A stretch of DNA of 64,000 nucleotides from Enterococcus sp. DIV1094 (GTDB taxonomy: Bacteria > Bacillota > Bacilli > Lactobacillales > Enterococcaceae). The notes under the pieces are model-generated. The model saw only the letters and a list, made by a program, of their open reading frames with translations, was not told where the DNA came from and did no database searches. Position numbers and translations under genes: made by a program. Of the stretch, positions 17,778 to 27,291 are shown one piece after another. Where the stretch lies: positions 2,665,001 through 2,729,000 of the forward strand of contig NZ_CP147250.1 in NCBI RefSeq assembly GCF_017316305.2. The letters run 5' to 3'. How positions within the stretch are numbered: the first letter of the stretch is position 1; every line of letters starts with the position of its first letter.

Positions 17778-18923
17778 ATGGCAAGCTATATCGAGCCGAT
17801 TCGTTTTGCGTTACTCGTATTTCCATTTCTCGCATTAGCGATTTCTGCTGTCTTTTTTATTTATGAATACCGAAAATACGGGACATTTCTCCTGACAAGA
17901 GCAGTGATTTTGTATTCATTTGTTTTTTATCTATTGTGTGCGTACTTTTTAGTGATTTTACCGTTGCCGACCAAAGAAGCAGTGGCGCAAATGACTGGTC
18001 CGAAAATGGAATTGCAGTTGTTTGCAACTTGGTACAATTTCAGAGCGAATACTGTTCTTGTGTTGTCTGATCCAAGTACGTATTTACCGGCTATGAGACA
18101 AAGTGTTTTTTTAGAGCCATTATTCAATGTCTTTTTACTTTTACCTTTTGGGATCTATTTAAGATATTATTTTCGACTGTCTTTTGTGAAAACAGTCATC
18201 GCAAGCTTTTGTCTTTCGCTCTTTTTTGAATTGACACAATTAACCGGGTTATATTTTATTTATCCACGCCCATATCGTTTGTTTGATGTCAATGATTTAC
18301 TGACAAACACCTTTGGAGGGATGCTTGGCTTCATCGTGACACCGATTTTCACGTTTATGTTGCCTACACGAGCAAGGATGGATGAAGTATCATATGAAAA
18401 AGGAAAGACAGTTTCATTGACACGTCGCTTAGTTGCCTATTTGATCGATTGGTTCGTTCTGTCCATTTGTACGTCGATCCTAGGAGTGGTGGGCCGTCTA
18501 TCGATTGGGAGTGGCGAATTTACCTCATACAGTTGGTGGGTATTCATCCAAGTTTTCTTGTATTTCATGATTCTTCCTTTTTTAACAAATGGACGGACAC
18601 TTGGGAAGAAAATCGTACGGATCAAATTAGTCGAAGAAGGCAAGGAACGGATCAGTTTTCGCGCGTTGTTCATCAGGTACGCGTATCTCTATTTCTTATT
18701 TTTCGGTTTGAGTTGGTTAGGGCAAGTTGTTGGGCCAGTCATCAATGAAGCGACTGGTGTCACACAGATGAGCGCGGTATTTATTTTCTTATGTATCTTT
18801 GTTGCACAAATCGTTTTCGGTCTGAATCTATTTTTATCATTTATTCGTAAGAAGCGCGTTTTATTCTATGAAAAAGCAAGTCACACCTATACGATCAGTA
18901 CGATCAAAGAGAGAAAAGCTTGA
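17778..18923 (+). CDS. VanZ-like/RDD-domain fusion membrane protein
   Basis: A 381-aa integral membrane protein with two parts. The N-terminal 200 residues match the VanZ-like family (PLPTKEAVAQMTG, LLPFGIYLRYYF, FFELTQLTGLYFIYPRPYRLFDVNDLLTNTFGGMLGF); the FELTQ...FDVNDLLTN block is the family hallmark. The C-terminal half is an RDD domain (RRLVAYLIDWFVLS, then TNGRTLGKKIVRIKLV). Such fusions occur widely in Lactobacillales. Founding VanZ gives low-level teicoplanin resistance, but most relatives have no proven role and this should not be read as a resistance gene. The ATG at 17778 is 9 nt after AAAGGAGG; an ATG at 17748 lies upstream of that site. Confidence 0.88.
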   Translation: MASYIEPIRFALLVFPFLALAISAVFFIYEYRKYGTFLLTRAVILYSFVFYLLCAYFLVILPLPTKEAVAQMTGPKMELQLFATWYNFRANTVLVLSDPSTYLPAMRQSVFLEPLFNVFLLLPFGIYLRYYFRLSFVKTVIASFCLSLFFELTQLTGLYFIYPRPYRLFDVNDLLTNTFGGMLGFIVTPIFTFMLPTRARMDEVSYEKGKTVSLTRRLVAYLIDWFVLSICTSILGVVGRLSIGSGEFTSYSWWVFIQVFLYFMILPFLTNGRTLGKKIVRIKLVEEGKERISFRALFIRYAYLYFLFFGLSWLGQVVGPVINEATGVTQMSAVFIFLCIFVAQIVFGLNLFLSFIRKKRVLFYEKASHTYTISTIKERKA

Positions 18924-18950
18924 CCTTTTCAAGCAAAATAAGCAAATTTA

Positions 18951-18959
18951 TGTTATAAT
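18951..18959 (+). promoter_or_regulatory. Extended -10 promoter element upstream of cshB
   Basis: TGTTATAAT is a perfect -10 with the TGN extension, 40 nt before the cshB start. No good -35 lies at the right distance, which is usual for extended -10 promoters. Confidence 0.55.
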
Positions 18960-18998
18960 TCCAAAGTCGTGAAAAATACAAAGAGAAGAGGTGTCGAA

Positions 18999-20348
18999 AT
19001 GAGTCATTTTAAACAATTCAATTTTCAACCGTTTATCAACGAAGCGTTAGCAGAAAAAGGTTTCCAAGAACCAACAGAAGTACAGGAACGTTTGATTCCT
19101 TTGATTTTAAAAGGGAAAAATATTATTGGGCAATCACAAACTGGTTCAGGAAAAACGCATACGTTTCTTTTGCCTCTATTTCAAAAAATCAATGCAACCA
19201 AAGAAGAAGTCCAAGTGGTCATCACTGCGCCAAGTCGTGAATTAGCCACACAGATCTATGAAGCTGCTGTTCAAATCGCAAAATTTTCTGATCCAGAGAT
19301 CCGTGTATCGAATTTTGTCGGCGGAACAGACAAACAACGTCAATTAAGTCGCTTGAACCACCAACAACCACAAATCGTCGTAGGTACACCAGGACGTATC
19401 CTTGATATGATGAATGAGCAAGCGTTGAAGATCCATACTGCGTTTGCTTTTATCGTAGATGAGGCGGATATGACTTTAGATATGGGCTTCTTGAATGAAG
19501 TCGATCAAATCGCTAGCCGCTTGCCTGAAAAATTACAGTTTTTAGTTTTCTCAGCAACGATCCCAGAAAAATTACGCCCATTCTTACGTAAATATATGGA
19601 AAATCCGATCATCGAAGAAATCAAACCAAAAGCTGTGATTTCTGAAGATATTGAGAATTGGTTAGTTTCAACAAAAGGGAAAGACAAGAATCAAACAATC
19701 TATCAACTTTTGACGATTGGCCATCCTTATTTAGCGATCGTGTTTGCAAATACGAAGCAACATGTTGATGAAATCGCGGATTACTTGAAAAATCAAGGAT
19801 TGAAAGTTGCGAAGATCCATGGAGACATCACCCCTCGTGAACGCAAGCGTGTGATGCGTCAAGTCCAAAACTTAGAATATCAATATGTCGTTGCGACTGA
19901 CTTAGCTGCTCGTGGGATCGATATTGAAGGCGTTTCTCATGTCATCAATGCGGAGATCCCAGAAGATCTTGACTTCTTTATCCATCGTGTCGGTCGTACC
20001 GGCAGAAATGGCTTAAAAGGAACAGCAATCACGTTGTATTCACCAAGTGATGAAGAATTGATCGCAGGAATCGAAAAAATCGGTGTCGTCTTCGAGCCAA
20101 TGGAAATCAAAAATGGCGAGATCGTTAAAACGTATGACCGTAACCGTCGGACAAAACGTGAAAAATCAAAAGACACACTTGATCCAACATTGATTGGTTT
20201 AGTGAAGAAGAAAAAGAAAAAAATCAAACCTGGTTATAAGAAAAAAATTGACTGGGCGATTGCGGAGAAAAATAAAAAAGACCGCAAGATTGAAAGACGT
20301 CAACAAACGCGTACAGCCAGAAAAAACAAAAAGAACTCAAATCAATAA
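18999..20348 (+). CDS. cshB: DEAD-box RNA helicase (CshB-like)
   Basis: A 449-aa ATP-dependent RNA helicase. Motifs in order: Q-motif region (FQEPTEVQERLIPLIL), Walker A QTGSGKTH, Ia PSRELA, Ib TPGR, DEAD-box as DEAD in VDEADMTLDMGFL, SAT in FSATIP, and C-terminal HRVGRTGRNG. The C-terminal 70 residues are extremely Lys/Arg-rich, as expected for RNA contact. Length and tail match CshB, a cold-induced helicase involved in ribosome assembly and RNA turnover. The ATG at 18999 follows AGAGGTG by 5 to 6 nt; an ATG at 18969 precedes that site. It is monocistronic, with an extended -10 before and a terminator after. Confidence 0.93.
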   Translation: MSHFKQFNFQPFINEALAEKGFQEPTEVQERLIPLILKGKNIIGQSQTGSGKTHTFLLPLFQKINATKEEVQVVITAPSRELATQIYEAAVQIAKFSDPEIRVSNFVGGTDKQRQLSRLNHQQPQIVVGTPGRILDMMNEQALKIHTAFAFIVDEADMTLDMGFLNEVDQIASRLPEKLQFLVFSATIPEKLRPFLRKYMENPIIEEIKPKAVISEDIENWLVSTKGKDKNQTIYQLLTIGHPYLAIVFANTKQHVDEIADYLKNQGLKVAKIHGDITPRERKRVMRQVQNLEYQYVVATDLAARGIDIEGVSHVINAEIPEDLDFFIHRVGRTGRNGLKGTAITLYSPSDEELIAGIEKIGVVFEPMEIKNGEIVKTYDRNRRTKREKSKDTLDPTLIGLVKKKKKKIKPGYKKKIDWAIAEKNKKDRKIERRQQTRTARKNKKNSNQ

Positions 20349-20381
20349 AAGTAGTCTTGGTCCAATCAAACGAATGACTAT

Positions 20382-20434
20382 AAGCGTCAAAAACCGAAAT
20401 AGAAAAACTATTTCTTGGTTTTTGACGCTTTTTT
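20382..20434. terminator. Terminator between cshB and the GNAT gene
   Basis: AAGCGTCAAAAACC-GAAATAG pairs with CTATTTC-tt-GGTTTTTGACGCTT around an A5 loop, followed by T4. It separates two converging genes. Confidence 0.88.
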
Positions 20435-20435
20435 G

Positions 20436-20867
20436 TTAGTGATGAAGCTTTTTTCGCATTTGTTGGCAAAGGATGCCGTCTTCGATCAGTGGGTCTGAGA
20501 AAGGCTGATACCCTTGCTTTTCATAAAAAGGAACTGCCGCCATTTCTGCAACTAGATAAACTTCCTGAAAAGCATCACTTTTTGTTCGTTTTTCTGCCGT
20601 TTGGAGCATTTCTCGACCAATACCGCGTTTACGCCAATCTTTTGCGACACAGAAACGGTCAAATTGGACTTTCGCATCGTTTAGTTTTTGATAACGTAAG
20701 GTAGCGATCGGTTGTTCTTGATGAAATCGTACAAGGTTAGGGTAATACGCATCTTTGCCGTCAAATTCTAAATGTGCAGGTATTTCTTGTTCTAAAACGA
20801 AGATGGCATAACGTAACGTGTAACTAGCAGCTTTTATCCATTCCTCTGTCCCAAAATAAGATTCCAT
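20436..20867 (-). CDS. GNAT-family N-acetyltransferase
   Basis: A 143-aa acyl-CoA-dependent N-acetyltransferase of the ElaA-like GNAT group. The acetyl-CoA pyrophosphate loop is VAKDWRKRGIGREML (the R/Q-x-x-G-x-G/A element), preceded by the strand KVQFDRFCV and followed by the C-terminal VPFYEKQGYQPFSDPLIEDGI typical of the fold. The substrate is unknown. The ATG at 20867 has an excellent site (GAGGAGG, 7 nt). It diverges from the alaS T-box transcript. Confidence 0.9.
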   Translation of the reverse strand: MESYFGTEEWIKAASYTLRYAIFVLEQEIPAHLEFDGKDAYYPNLVRFHQEQPIATLRYQKLNDAKVQFDRFCVAKDWRKRGIGREMLQTAEKRTKSDAFQEVYLVAEMAAVPFYEKQGYQPFSDPLIEDGILCQQMRKKLHH

Positions 20868-20949
20868 TCGTTTGCCTCCTCGTTCTCTCTTTTTTGATTA
20901 TACCAAGGAAAAATCAAGGAGCAAACAACCAAAAAATAAAAAAGGAGGA

Positions 20950-20978
20950 TTGACACCTTCATCAAGAATACGTATACT
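20950..20978 (+). promoter_or_regulatory. Sigma-A promoter of the alaS T-box transcript
   Basis: TTGACA, 17-nt spacer, TATACT. Transcription should start near 20985, giving a leader of about 245 nt. Confidence 0.8.
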
Positions 20979-20985
20979 AATAAAG

Positions 20986-21200
20986 TACAAAAAAGGACAT
21001 AGTTTGTTTTAGACAGACTCACAGAAAATTCTTTCTAGGCTGAAAAAAGAATAGTCACTGTTCAAACTGCTCCCTTTTTTCTTTGATAGAAATATCAACG
21101 CGACTCAGCGTTAACGAGTTTAAGAGGTAATGAGTAAACATCATTGCAATCAAGGTGGTACCGCGAGTTTTCGTCCTTGGCTGTAATGATGTTTTTTGTC
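20986..21200 (+). promoter_or_regulatory. T-box riboswitch controlling alaS
   Basis: The T-box core AAGGTGGTACCGCG is at 21152-21165, and the terminator pairs ACATCATT...CAAGG with CCTTGG...AATGATGT before T6 (21138-21196). Uncharged tRNA-Ala should pair with the T-box, block the terminator and let alaS be read. I fold stem I with AAAAAAGG (20989-20996) against CCTTTTTT (21073-21080) and AGTTTG (21001-21006) against CAAACT (21063-21068). The internal loop between these helices contains GCT (21069-21071), an alanine codon and so the likely specifier. The core and terminator are certain; the specifier placement is my inference. Confidence 0.92.
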
Positions 21201-21229
21201 GTTTATCATTTAGAAAGAAGGTAAAAGGA

Positions 21230-23872
21230 ATGAAAAAATTAAGTAGTGCTGAAGTACGTCAAATGTTTCTGGATTTTTTCCAAGAAAAAGGACATACGAT
21301 CGAACCGAGTGCTTCACTAGTACCAGTCAATGATCCTACTTTATTATGGATCAATTCAGGCGTAGCAACGTTAAAAAAATATTTTGATGGATCAGTTGTA
21401 CCAGACAATCCAAGAATCACGAATGCACAAAAATCGATTCGTACGAATGACATCGAAAATGTAGGGAAAACTGCTCGTCACCATACAATGTTTGAAATGC
21501 TAGGGAACTTTTCGATCGGTGATTATTTCAAAGAAGAAGCAATCCATTGGGCATGGGAATTTTTGACTAGTCCAAAATGGATGGCGTTTGATCCAGAAAA
21601 ATTATATGTAACTGTTTATCCAAAAGATACAGAAGCAAAACGGATCTGGCATGAAGAAGTTGGATTATCACTTGATCATATCGTGGATGTGGAAGACAAC
21701 TTTTGGGATATCGGTGCTGGACCATGTGGACCAGATACAGAGATTTTTTACGATCGTGGCGAAGCATACAACGACTTAGCAGAGGACGATCCTGAAAATT
21801 ACCCTGGTGGCGAAAACGAACGATACCTTGAAATCTGGAACTTAGTATTTTCAGAGTTCAATCACAAACCAGATAATACGTTTGAACCTCTTCCACATAA
21901 AAACATTGATACGGGCATGGGCTTAGAACGGATGGTTTCGATCGTTCAAGATGCACCAACGAACTTTGAAACAGATCTATTTATGCCGATCATCCATGCA
22001 GTTGAGCAATTGAGCAATAAAGTGAAATACGGGGAAGATGCGTTGACTGATATTTCATACAAGGTGATCGCTGACCATATTCGTGCATTATCTTTTGCTA
22101 TCGGTGACGGTGCATTACCTTCAAATGAAGGTCGTGGCTATGTGTTACGTCGCTTGTTGCGCCGAGCAGTGATGCATGGTAAAAAACTAGGCATTGAACA
22201 AGCTTTCTTGTATCGTTTAGTACCAGTTGTTGGTGAAATCATGGAAAGCTATTATCCAGAAGTGTTGGAACAAAAAGAATTTATTGAAAAAGTAGTTCGT
22301 ACAGAAGAAGAACGTTTCAACGAAACGATCAATGAAGGTCTTGAAATCTTGAATCAAGTGATCAAGGACGTGAAACAAGCAAATGGCACAACGCTTGCCG
22401 GAAAAGATATCTTTAAGCTATATGATACTTATGGATTCCCGGTTGAATTGACAGAAGAAGTAGCCGAAGACGAAGGCTTGACTGTCGATCATGAAGGCTT
22501 TGAAACAGAAATGCAAGCACAACGAGATCGTGCGCGTGCAGCTCGTCATACAGAAACATCTATGGGCGTACAATCTGCTCTATTGACAGATATTAAAGTC
22601 GAAAGCAAATTTATCGGTTATGATCATATCGAATCAGACAGTGAATTATTAGTGCTTATTCAAAACGAAGCAATCGTCAATGAACTTTCTGAAGGTGAAG
22701 CACAACTGATTTTTGACCAAACACCTTTCTATGCTGAAATGGGTGGACAAGTAGCGGACCAAGGTTGGATCATCGATGCCTCTGGTGAGACAGTTGCAAA
22801 TGTTACTGACGTTCGTAAAGCACCAAATGGACAATTCTTGCATACAGTGGAAATTCTTTCAAGTATCAAAGAAGGAAACACATATCATTTATTGATCGAC
22901 GAACCTAGACGTAATCGAATCATCAAAAACCATACAGCAACACACTTATTGCATAAAGCATTAAAAGAAGTACTAGGCGATCACGCAAATCAAGCAGGGT
23001 CATTAGTTGCACCAGGTCACTTACGTTTTGACTTTACGCATTTTGGTCAAATCACGAGCGATGAGTTAGCACAAATGGAAAAAATCGTGAATGAAAAAAT
23101 CTGGGAAGCGATCCCTGTCGAAACAATTGAGACAGACATTGATACGGCGAAAAACATGGGCGCGATGGCTTTATTTGGTGAAAAATATGGCAATGAAGTC
23201 CGCGTGGTGAACATCGGCGGTTGGTCAATCGAATTATGTGGTGGTACGCACGTTGGCAATACTGAAAATATCGGGATCTTTAAAATCGTTTCCGAATCTG
23301 GGATCGGTGCAGGCGTTCGTCGTATCGAAGCTGTAACAAGCAAAGAAGCGTATGAATTGTTGGAAAGTGAAGAACAACAACTAAAAGAAGTTGCGGCAAT
23401 CGTGAAATCACCGCAATTGAAAGAAGTTGTGGCAAAAACAGAACAATTGCAACAGCAATTGAAAGAACTTCAAAAAGAAAATGAGCAGTTGGCAAGCAAA
23501 CTAGCAAACCAACAAGCAGGGGATATTTTCAAAAATCCAGAGACGATCAATGGAAAAACGATCATTACTGCACAAGTAAAAGTCAAAGATATGAATCAAT
23601 TGCGTCAATTGGCAGACCAATGGAAACAAAAAGCTGTTTCAGATATTCTTGTATTGGCAAATGAACAAGAAGGCAAAGTCAGCTTGTTGGCTGCAATGAC
23701 ACCTGAAGCAAATGCAGAAGGTTTGAAAGCCGGCGATCTAATCAAAGCAATCGCACCGAAAGTGGGCGGTGGCGGCGGTGGTCGTCCAGATATGGCACAA
23801 GCAGGTGGGAAAAACCCTGCTGGTATCCCTGATGCTTTGGATGAAGCAAAATCATGGTTGGAAAACAAATAA
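21230..23872 (+). CDS. alaS: Alanyl-tRNA synthetase
   Basis: An 880-aa AlaRS that charges tRNA-Ala and edits Ser- and Gly-tRNA-Ala. Class II catalytic core: motif 2 region ([30 protein letters not shown]), [17 protein letters not shown], and motif 3 region (GLERM). The editing domain has [16 protein letters not shown] and CGGTHVGNT (zinc-binding His/Cys). A coiled coil (about residues 720-770) and the glycine-rich C-Ala tail ([15 protein letters not shown]) complete the standard order. The ATG at 21230 follows AAAAGGA; the frame also stays open upstream through the T-box terminator, but that part is leader. Expression is controlled by the T-box. Confidence 0.98.
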   Translation: MKKLSSAEVRQMFLDFFQEKGHTIEPSASLVPVNDPTLLWINSGVATLKKYFDGSVVPDNPRITNAQKSIRTNDIENVGKTARHHTMFEMLGNFSIGDYFKEEAIHWAWEFLTSPKWMAFDPEKLYVTVYPKDTEAKRIWHEEVGLSLDHIVDVEDNFWDIGAGPCGPDTEIFYDRGEAYNDLAEDDPENYPGGENERYLEIWNLVFSEFNHKPDNTFEPLPHKNIDTGMGLERMVSIVQDAPTNFETDLFMPIIHAVEQLSNKVKYGEDALTDISYKVIADHIRALSFAIGDGALPSNEGRGYVLRRLLRRAVMHGKKLGIEQAFLYRLVPVVGEIMESYYPEVLEQKEFIEKVVRTEEERFNETINEGLEILNQVIKDVKQANGTTLAGKDIFKLYDTYGFPVELTEEVAEDEGLTVDHEGFETEMQAQRDRARAARHTETSMGVQSALLTDIKVESKFIGYDHIESDSELLVLIQNEAIVNELSEGEAQLIFDQTPFYAEMGGQVADQGWIIDASGETVANVTDVRKAPNGQFLHTVEILSSIKEGNTYHLLIDEPRRNRIIKNHTATHLLHKALKEVLGDHANQAGSLVAPGHLRFDFTHFGQITSDELAQMEKIVNEKIWEAIPVETIETDIDTAKNMGAMALFGEKYGNEVRVVNIGGWSIELCGGTHVGNTENIGIFKIVSESGIGAGVRRIEAVTSKEAYELLESEEQQLKEVAAIVKSPQLKEVVAKTEQLQQQLKELQKENEQLASKLANQQAGDIFKNPETINGKTIITAQVKVKDMNQLRQLADQWKQKAVSDILVLANEQEGKVSLLAAMTPEANAEGLKAGDLIKAIAPKVGGGGGGRPDMAQAGGKNPAGIPDALDEAKSWLENK

Positions 23873-23904
23873 GATCAACCATGCATTTCAATTAGTATAG
23901 ATAG

Positions 23905-23949
23905 GCAAACGAGTTTGGGACAAGATCCTAAGCTCGTTGCTTATTTTTC
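23905..23949 (+). terminator. Probable terminator after alaS
   Basis: GCAAACGAGTTTGGGA pairs imperfectly with TCCTAAGCTCGTTGC and is followed by TTATTTTTC. Confidence 0.7.
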
Positions 23950-24040
23950 ATCGAGCCAGCTTTTTGACACGATATACACATTTATTGACAAATCAGTAAA
24001 ACGCTATAGGATTAGAGTAAAGCAAACAGGGGGAGATACA

Positions 24041-24637
24041 ATGAACAGTAAAAACAAAACATTTCGGCTAGTACTTCGTGCCATTTTATTAGCTATCATT
24101 ATTGTCCAATCAATGGTTCCATGGTTAGGTTTTATTCCATTAGGTTTTATCAGTCTGACGATCATCCATATCACTGTGATCGTAGCAGCCGTCGTATTAG
24201 GCCCGAAAGATGGCATGTTGATCGGTTTGTTTTGGGGAATTGCGACAATCATTCGTGCGTATGCCATGCCAACGACCCCGTTTGATACATTAGTTTTCAC
24301 GAATCCAATCATTTCAGTCTTACCAAGAGTCTTGGTAGGTCTGGTTGCTGGCTTGGTATTCCATTGGTTGTACAAACGAACAGCTAAGATCGTTATGCCA
24401 TCCATTGTGGCAGGTGTTTTAGGCTCATTAGTCAATACCGTCCTTGTCTTAGGCTTTATGGGCTTGTTCTATACCAATGCCACAGCTCAAGCATATGGTG
24501 TCGATTCTTCCGTTTTATTCAATACACTTGCTGGGATTGCAGCGATCAATGGGATTCCAGAAGCAATCGGAGCTGGGATCATCACACCTTTACTCGCTAA
24601 AGCATTATTTGCAGCCACACCTTTGAAACCTGAATGA
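24041..24637 (+). CDS. ECF transporter substrate-binding (S) component
   Basis: A 198-aa membrane protein with about six helices and the features of energy-coupling-factor S components: short basic N-terminus, LRAILLAIIIVQSMVPWLGFIP with small residues that contact the T component, IHITVIVAAVVLGPKDGMLIGLFWGI, and PRVLVGLVAGLVF. It captures a vitamin or similar micronutrient and shares an EcfAAT module encoded elsewhere. The substrate cannot be read from the sequence; the PLGFISLTIIHI...PRVLVG pattern recalls pantothenate-type S components, but I would not name it. The ATG at 24041 follows AGGGGGAGA; upstream starts in the frame lack a site and fall near the alaS terminator. The next gene, a CDF transporter, follows after 34 nt. 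Confidence 0.88.
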   Translation: MNSKNKTFRLVLRAILLAIIIVQSMVPWLGFIPLGFISLTIIHITVIVAAVVLGPKDGMLIGLFWGIATIIRAYAMPTTPFDTLVFTNPIISVLPRVLVGLVAGLVFHWLYKRTAKIVMPSIVAGVLGSLVNTVLVLGFMGLFYTNATAQAYGVDSSVLFNTLAGIAAINGIPEAIGAGIITPLLAKALFAATPLKPE

Positions 24638-24671
24638 GGTCGAGCAATCACAGATAAAAGGAGTCACAAAC

Positions 24672-25811
24672 TTGGTAAAGAAACAAGAAACACTCACAGC
24701 AAAAGAACGTACAAAAAAAGCATTGATGGCAGGGATATGGGGACTACTGACAAATGTGATCTTATTCGTGGCGAAATTGATGATCGGACTGCTCTCTGGA
24801 AGTGTTTCGATCATGGCAGACGCCATCAATAGTTTGTCAGATACAGCTTCTTCTGTCTTGACCTTGATTGGGTTCAAGATCGCAGCGAAACCAGCAGATC
24901 CTGAACATCCTTACGGTCATGAACGATTTGAATATATCAGTGGACTATTTGTCTCTCTCATCATCACGTATGTTGGGTTTCAGTTCTTGCATTCTTCGAT
25001 CGAGAAAATCATCCACCCTGAAAATATTGCGTTATCACCAGTGATTTTTTTAGTCTTAGTCTTTTCGATCGCTTTGAAATTTATTCAAGGACGTATGTAT
25101 AAGAGAACTGCAACCACGATCGATTCGGAAACGCTACATGCGACTGCCAAGGACAGTTACAATGATGTGTATACGACATTCGCTGTTTTGCTTTCCGCTT
25201 CTGTTGAGTGGCTGACAAATTGGCGTGTCGATGGCTATATCGGTTTCTTATTAGCACTCTATATTTTATATAGCGGAGTGATGATGTTAAAAGAATTCGT
25301 ATATGAGTTATTAGGTAGTCGGCCAACTGTCGAGCAGATCCAGGCGATGGAGGAGCAACTGAACGGGTATAAGAAAATACTCGGTTATCATGACTTATTA
25401 GTGCATAACTATGGACCAAATCAGCGCTTTGCCTCTGTGCATGTCGAAGTCGATGATCGACTGGATCTGAATGAAGCGCACAAGATCATGGACATCATCG
25501 AGAAAGATTTTAAAAAGTCTTTAGGTGTCGAGTTAGTCTGTCACTTAGATCCTGTGCCAGTTGGCAATGAGAACTATCAAGAGATCCTTAATGAACTGAA
25601 GAAAATTATCCATGAGACAGCAGAAGGCTTGAAAATCCATGATTTTCGCATGATCCACAAAGGACAGATTCTCCAATTCGATGTCGTTATTCCTGAAGGG
25701 ATACGATTGTCCGATGAGGAACTAGAACGAACGATGCGTATCCAAATCGAAAAGAGGATCGGCGAGTATCAGTTAGATATCACATTCGATCATAACTATT
25801 TGCTTTTTTAA
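24672..25811 (+). CDS. Cation diffusion facilitator (CDF) family metal transporter
   Basis: A 379-aa CDF transporter, likely exporting divalent metal (Zn, Mn, Fe or similar) in exchange for protons. Six membrane helices precede a cytoplasmic metal-sensing domain. Visible are the helix-2 site DAINSLSDTASS, the CDF signature HPYGHERFEYISGL, and the helix-5 site with DSYNDVYTTFAVLLSA; these acidic and His residues form the transport site. The C-terminal domain has HDLLVHNYGPNQRFASVHVEVD. It starts with TTG at 24672, 9 nt after AAAGGAG. Metal specificity is not deducible. It is probably co-transcribed with the ECF S component. Confidence 0.92.
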   Translation: MVKKQETLTAKERTKKALMAGIWGLLTNVILFVAKLMIGLLSGSVSIMADAINSLSDTASSVLTLIGFKIAAKPADPEHPYGHERFEYISGLFVSLIITYVGFQFLHSSIEKIIHPENIALSPVIFLVLVFSIALKFIQGRMYKRTATTIDSETLHATAKDSYNDVYTTFAVLLSASVEWLTNWRVDGYIGFLLALYILYSGVMMLKEFVYELLGSRPTVEQIQAMEEQLNGYKKILGYHDLLVHNYGPNQRFASVHVEVDDRLDLNEAHKIMDIIEKDFKKSLGVELVCHLDPVPVGNENYQEILNELKKIIHETAEGLKIHDFRMIHKGQILQFDVVIPEGIRLSDEELERTMRIQIEKRIGEYQLDITFDHNYLLF

Positions 25812-25816
25812 ACATT

Positions 25817-25868
25817 TAAAAAAGCCCACTTGGAGAAAATCTGAACGATTTTTTCCAAGTGGGCTTTA
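25817..25868. terminator. Bidirectional terminator after the CDF gene
   Basis: AAAGCCCACTTGG pairs with CCAAGTGGGCTTT (13 bp), with A- and T-rich flanks, between converging genes. Confidence 0.88.
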
Positions 25869-25882
25869 AAAATCTTTTTTAA

Positions 25883-26278
25883 TTATAAAGCTTTTTGTAA
25901 AGCTTGTCTTGCTAAATTGTCTGCGCCTTTATTTTTACTTTCAGGAATCCACTGAATGATCAACATTGAAAAATCTTTTAATAGACTTTGTATTTTTTCT
26001 AAATAAGGCAAAAAATCTTTGTTGGAAGTATGATCTTTATCAATCGTTGAAACTAACACTTTACTATCGGAATAGCAGAGAATGATTTCTTCGGTCAGCT
26101 GTCTATTCTTTAGAATTTCTAAAGTTTTTAAAAAGACTTCAAACTCGGCTTGATGGTTGGAACCAAAGGATAAAGGGATAGATAACTGTTCTTGTTGCTG
26201 ATCAGAGACGATCAATATTCCTCCACCACTAGGTCCAGGGTTGCCTTTTGTTGATGCGTCAATGTATACTTTTAACAT
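25883..26278 (-). CDS. RNase HI-like protein (YpeP/reverse-transcriptase-like fold)
   Basis: A 131-aa RNase H-fold protein. The DEDD catalytic set is intact: Asp in KVYIDASTKGNPGPSG, Glu in NHQAEFEVFLKTLE, Asp in ILCYSDSKVLVST and the last Asp in NKGADNLARQAL. That matches short RNase HI-like proteins of Gram-positive bacteria, often labelled reverse-transcriptase-like because of the shared fold; it is not a reverse transcriptase. Removal of RNA from RNA-DNA hybrids is probable. The ATG at 26278 lies about 10 nt after GAAGGGAG; a TTG at 26299 lies upstream and overlaps that site. Confidence 0.9.
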   Translation of the reverse strand: MLKVYIDASTKGNPGPSGGGILIVSDQQQEQLSIPLSFGSNHQAEFEVFLKTLEILKNRQLTEEIILCYSDSKVLVSTIDKDHTSNKDFLPYLEKIQSLLKDFSMLIIQWIPESKNKGADNLARQALQKAL

Positions 26279-26356
26279 AAGGAAAAATACTCCCTTCAAA
26301 ATAGATAGTAGGTTCGACTTATTATACCATTACAGATAAAGACACGAGGTTGAAGA

Positions 26357-26794
26357 ATGAAAAAAAATATTCGCTGGCAGCCGGAAACGGCACAGTCGAT
26401 CATCTATTGGTCATCAACATTTATTATTTTGTTTTTAAGTTTGATTTTATCGTTAGAAAATACAAGGCCCTATTGGAAAAGCAATATCATAATGGGTGTA
26501 TTCTTTGTTTTCCTATTGTTAGGACTGAGACGCTCATTTGTTTTAAAGAAAGACGCCATAAGAATAAAATATGCTGCTTTTTGGAGAGATCGTGATATAT
26601 CGATCGATGAAATCAAAGAAGTCCGCGTACAAAAGCGTAAAGTATCTTTATCATTTGCCACGGGTAAAGAGCCGTTTGTGATTTTCGTCAATCGGAAAGC
26701 ACAACAGAAGTTGCTTGAACACTTGAAACACCCGATGGAAGAAGCAATCAAACCTTCTTCATTACTAAACAAGACGAAAGATCTAGTTGAGTAA
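26357..26794 (+). CDS. ebsA: EbsA family protein
   Basis: A 145-aa membrane protein with two helices (about residues 17-35 and 43-60) and a basic, beta-rich cytoplasmic domain with RRSFVLKKDAIRIKYAAFWRDRDISIDEI. This is the EbsA family of enterococci, first noted in the ebs locus connected with surface expression of enterococcal binding substance during pheromone-induced mating. Its biochemical role is not settled. The start has a GAGGTTGAAG site. It diverges from the RNase HI-like gene, leaving a 78-nt promoter region. Confidence 0.88.
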   Translation: MKKNIRWQPETAQSIIYWSSTFIILFLSLILSLENTRPYWKSNIIMGVFFVFLLLGLRRSFVLKKDAIRIKYAAFWRDRDISIDEIKEVRVQKRKVSLSFATGKEPFVIFVNRKAQQKLLEHLKHPMEEAIKPSSLLNKTKDLVE

Positions 26795-26854
26795 AAAGCA
26801 ATGGCAAGCGTGCAAATAGCTTCTTATTTCTAAGATCACTTGCAAAAAATAAAA

Positions 26855-26888
26855 AAGCTATTCCGATAAAAGTATATCGGGATAGCTT
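26855..26888. terminator. Bidirectional terminator between ebsA and csp
   Basis: AAGCTATTCCGATA pairs with TATCGGGATAGCTT (14 bp, one G-U); an A-run on the left gives a U-tract for the minus-strand cold-shock gene. Confidence 0.85.
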
Positions 26889-26898
26889 ATTTGTTTGG

Positions 26899-27111
26899 CT
26901 ATACTTGCTCATTGATCTTTTTGACATGGGCCGCTTGAGCACCTCGATTACCTTCAATGACGGTAAATTCTACCACTTGGTTTTCCTCAAGTGTTTTGAA
27001 TCCTTCTTCTTCGATCGCAGTAAAATGTACGAAGATCTCTTCTGTTTCATCATAACTAATAAAGCCATATCCTTTTTTGTTATCGAACCATTTCACCATT
27101 CCTGTGGTCAA
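26899..27111 (-). CDS. csp: Cold-shock-domain protein
   Basis: A 70-aa single OB-fold nucleic-acid chaperone. RNP1 is KGYGFI and RNP2 is EIFVHF, the two RNA-binding motifs, both intact; the N-terminal GMVKWFDNKKGYGF is diagnostic. I place the start at the TTG at 27111, which gives the usual MTTGMVKWF N-terminus and lies about 11 nt after AAAGG. The ATG at 27099 would leave almost no room for a ribosome-binding site, and an ATG at 27141 would add ten atypical residues. Confidence 0.92.
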   Translation of the reverse strand: MTTGMVKWFDNKKGYGFISYDETEEIFVHFTAIEEEGFKTLEENQVVEFTVIEGNRGAQAAHVKKINEQV

Positions 27112-27225
27112 AACACTCACGACCTTTCTATGTCTGATCATAGCCTATATTATAAAGAGAATTAGCAAGTACGTCAAATAAATTAAAAATCGGCTTTTTT
27201 TGTTTTTTTTTGGAATAAAAACGAG

Positions 27226-27231
27226 TATAAT
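27226..27231 (+). promoter_or_regulatory. -10 element for fhs
   Basis: A perfect TATAAT lies 60 nt before the fhs start, preceded by a T-rich tract. I see no good -35 box at 17 nt. Confidence 0.45.
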
Positions 27232-27291
27232 GAATATAACTTAACGAAAAATAATTATTTGCGCGAATAGTTCGTGAAAAGGAGCGTTTTA

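Noticed and set aside
17778-18923. VanZ-like gene as a glycopeptide resistance determinant
   Set aside because: It is a VanZ/RDD fusion common in enterococci; no vanA/B/X genes are near.
25883-26278. Reverse transcriptase or retron
   Set aside because: Only a stand-alone RNase H fold is present, without YxDD palm motif or msr/msd-like RNA.
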